Of a stretch of DNA of 23,865 nucleotides, positions 22,104 to 23,865 are shown one piece after another. Under the pieces are notes generated by a model. The model searched no databases. It was given only the letters and a program-made list of their open reading frames with translations, and had not been told where the DNA came from. The DNA is taken from positions 1-23,865 of the forward strand of contig CAZWRV010000098.1 in assembly GCA_964636325.1 (NCBI GenBank), given 5' to 3'. This DNA is from CAZWRV01 sp964636325 (lineage in GTDB: Bacteria; Verrucomicrobiota; Lentisphaeria; Victivallales; GWF2-50-93). Within the stretch, counting starts at the first letter, position 1. Each line of letters begins with the position of its first letter. The translations under genes were made by a program, and so were the position numbers.

Positions 22104-23783
22104 ATGAGAACTTTGCTTCGGAAGAATCCGCCGCATATCGAATTTTTCGACTGCTTCATGGGGATCGGCGCCAGCGGCCACTTCGACCGGCGCGGGATCA
22201 CGGATCCATCGGAGGCCCTTGCGCTTATGGACCGTCTGGGCATCGCCGAGGCGCTGGTGTATGATCAGCAGGAGGTAGAGATCGGACGCTTCGGCGATGA
22301 TGCCTTCATCCTCGACTTCTGCCGCCGTTCTCCCCGCCTCCATCCGAGCGTTTCCATCGCACCGCCCGGCACCGGCGAACTGCCGTCCCCGCGTGAATGG
22401 GTTAGGTCTCTGCTGGAACGCGGGATCCGCGCGGTGCGCGCCTGGCCGGAATGGCACCGGTTCGACTTCCTGCCCTACTGCCTTGGCACTCTTCTTAAGG
22501 AGCTGGAGGCGCACCGCGTTCCGCTCTTCGTCAGCTACTACTCGATAGAGCCGGGGAATTTCCCCTGGGGGCACAAGCCGAACCTGGATCACATTCAGAG
22601 GACGGCTTCGGCATTTCCCGATCTGCCGATCATCCTGAACCATACCGGGATGCTGGAGAACCGGCGCCTTCTGCCTCTGCTCCATTCATGTCCGAACGTG
22701 CGCTGCGACATCACCGGCGCCGCGGGCGGCTTCATCGAGCTGGTGTCCGGCGGACTCGGGCCGGAGCGGCTTCTGTTCACGGCGGAATTTCCGATCTTCG
22801 ATCCGGCGCTGCTTATCCCATGGGTCCGCTATGCTGACATCCCTGAGGCCCAGGCCAGGTTCATCGCCGGCGACAACCTTCGTCAGCTTCTTGATTCGGC
22901 GAAAACCTGTGGTTCCAAGGCTCGCTCCGTGAAGAAGCTTGGCTCAGCCTGTAAGATCAAGGCTTCTGGGCGCATCCATTCCGCGCTTCTGGCAGGGAAG
23001 CCGCTTGACTTCCTGCCGGTCATTGACCTGCACGGCCACTACGGGCAGTCGGCCTGCGCCGGCGCACATGCGCAAACCGACCCGGAAATGATGGTGCGCG
23101 AGATGGATCTATACGGTGTCGATATGGTCGTCTGCTCAAGCACTACAATCGGATCGGCCGGATCGCTGCAGAGGGCGAACGACCAGGTTCTAGAGGCGGT
23201 CAAGGCCGCGCCCGGCCGCATCCTCGGCTACTGCGTGCTCTCCTCGAACCGTCCGCAGGGGAACCTCGACGAGCTCAAGCGCTGCTACGACCTCGGCCTG
23301 CGCGTAGGCGTGAAGATGCACCGCTATTTCCAGCCGGAATACCGCATCACCGATCCGTTCCTGGCGCCAGTCATGGAGCTCCTCAACGAGAAAAAACTCA
23401 TCTACATCAACCATGTCCTCGGCACGGATGCGGACATCATGGAATTGGCGCGGCGCTATCCCGATCTGACAATCCTCAACGGCCACGGCGGCGACCGGCA
23501 AGCAAGCATCGGCAGGCTATATCCGAACGTATACGCCAACTCATGCTCGTTCATGAACGTGGGCGACACGGAGCGGCTTGTGCGGCGCTACGGATCGAAG
23601 CAGTTCACTCTCGGCAGCGACTTCAGCCTGTTCCAGCTCGGATGGGGCGTCGGCCCGATCGCATATGCGGACATTCCCGAGGCCGACAAGGCCGCAATCC
23701 TCGGCGGCAATGCCATGAGGATATTCGGCCGAGCCGAATGGTTCCGAAAGGATCCGCCAGCCCCGCTGCGCCGCTGGCTTTAG
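22104..23783 (+). CDS. Tandem double-domain amidohydrolase (COG2159-like)
   Basis: The start at 22104 is chosen because AAGG lies 9 nt upstream; the frame is open 24 codons further. The 559-residue protein holds two amidohydrolase-2-type TIM barrels, about 11-265 and 303-559, joined by a Ser/Lys-rich linker. The second has VIDLHGHYG (His310, His312), NGHGGD and GSDFS, which are normal metal and catalytic positions. The first has FFDCFMGIG where HxH is expected and FTAEFPIF where GSD is expected, so it is probably inactive. Family members decarboxylate or hydrolyse small ring and lactone substrates; the substrate here is unknown. It diverges from the fusion-regulator gene and may be controlled with it. 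Confidence 0.85.
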   Translation: MRTLLRKNPPHIEFFDCFMGIGASGHFDRRGITDPSEALALMDRLGIAEALVYDQQEVEIGRFGDDAFILDFCRRSPRLHPSVSIAPPGTGELPSPREWVRSLLERGIRAVRAWPEWHRFDFLPYCLGTLLKELEAHRVPLFVSYYSIEPGNFPWGHKPNLDHIQRTASAFPDLPIILNHTGMLENRRLLPLLHSCPNVRCDITGAAGGFIELVSGGLGPERLLFTAEFPIFDPALLIPWVRYADIPEAQARFIAGDNLRQLLDSAKTCGSKARSVKKLGSACKIKASGRIHSALLAGKPLDFLPVIDLHGHYGQSACAGAHAQTDPEMMVREMDLYGVDMVVCSSTTIGSAGSLQRANDQVLEAVKAAPGRILGYCVLSSNRPQGNLDELKRCYDLGLRVGVKMHRYFQPEYRITDPFLAPVMELLNEKKLIYINHVLGTDADIMELARRYPDLTILNGHGGDRQASIGRLYPNVYANSCSFMNVGDTERLVRRYGSKQFTLGSDFSLFQLGWGVGPIAYADIPEADKAAILGGNAMRIFGRAEWFRKDPPAPLRRWL

Positions 23784-23832
23784 CCTGATCATATAGGCCG
23801 TATTATACGCCGTTAGTCCCTTACGGTGCCAC

Positions 23833-23852
23833 TTGGAAAACGTTTTTTCCAA
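23833..23852. terminator. Hairpin after the amidohydrolase gene
   Basis: TTGGAAAA-CGTT-TTTTCCAA is a perfect 8-bp stem 50 nt past the stop codon. It is AT-rich and lacks a following T-run, so its terminator role is uncertain. Nothing else is recognisable to the end of the window. Confidence 0.4.
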
Positions 23853-23865
23853 AAGATAGGGGTAG

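Overview
The window looks like a chromosomal piece from a member of the Planctomycetes-Verrucomicrobia-Chlamydiae group, most likely Lentisphaerota/Victivallales. This is inferred from gene style only: a stand-alone pseudopilin (FTLIELLVVIAI start) paired with a GntR-type regulator, large secreted carbohydrate-active proteins, many dispersed hairpin repeats, and moderately GC-rich genes separated by AT-richer, repeat-filled gaps. No rRNA or other species-level marker is present.

Left part (1-7467), mostly housekeeping. A truncated gene leaves the left edge behind a good promoter. Next come tRNA-Phe(GAA), a coiled-coil lipoprotein and two membrane proteins with bacterial PH (YdbS/YdbT-type) domains, all on the minus strand. 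On the plus strand lie rsmD, then about 700 bp of structured repeats (a hairpin array and a 274-bp inverted-repeat element), then a YqfO/NIF3-like protein, a site-2-protease-like M50 peptidase and xseA. dinB converges on xseA.

Middle part (7468-13106). A radical SAM protein with a B12-binding-like N-terminus sits between two repeat-filled gaps. It is followed by tRNA-Cys(GCA), a transposase relic, and a two-gene sugar operon (TIM-barrel isomerase/epimerase, then Gfo/Idh/MocA dehydrogenase) transcribed divergently from an AraC-type regulator.

Right part (13151-23783), a glycan-utilisation region. Four genes lie on the minus strand: a GntR helix-turn-helix fused to an ABC-type solute-binding domain, a pseudopilin overlapping it by 4 bp, a GH29 alpha-L-fucosidase followed in frame by a pseudopilin remnant, and a 1159-residue secreted protein with a CBM9-like start and a DUF6067/glycosidase-like body. 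A double-domain amidohydrolase diverges from the regulator. A plausible reading (inference) is that the fusion regulator senses an imported sugar and controls surface or secreted glycan degradation, with the oxidoreductase/epimerase operon handling released sugars.

The most unusual material is (a) a dispersed repeat whose 41-nt hairpin keeps an identical 13-nt loop while its stem changes in a compensatory way, (b) a 274-bp inverted-repeat element that supplies the ribosome-binding site of the next gene, (c) the GntR/solute-binding fusion co-expressed with a pseudopilin, and (d) a tandem amidohydrolase whose first half has lost its metal ligands.
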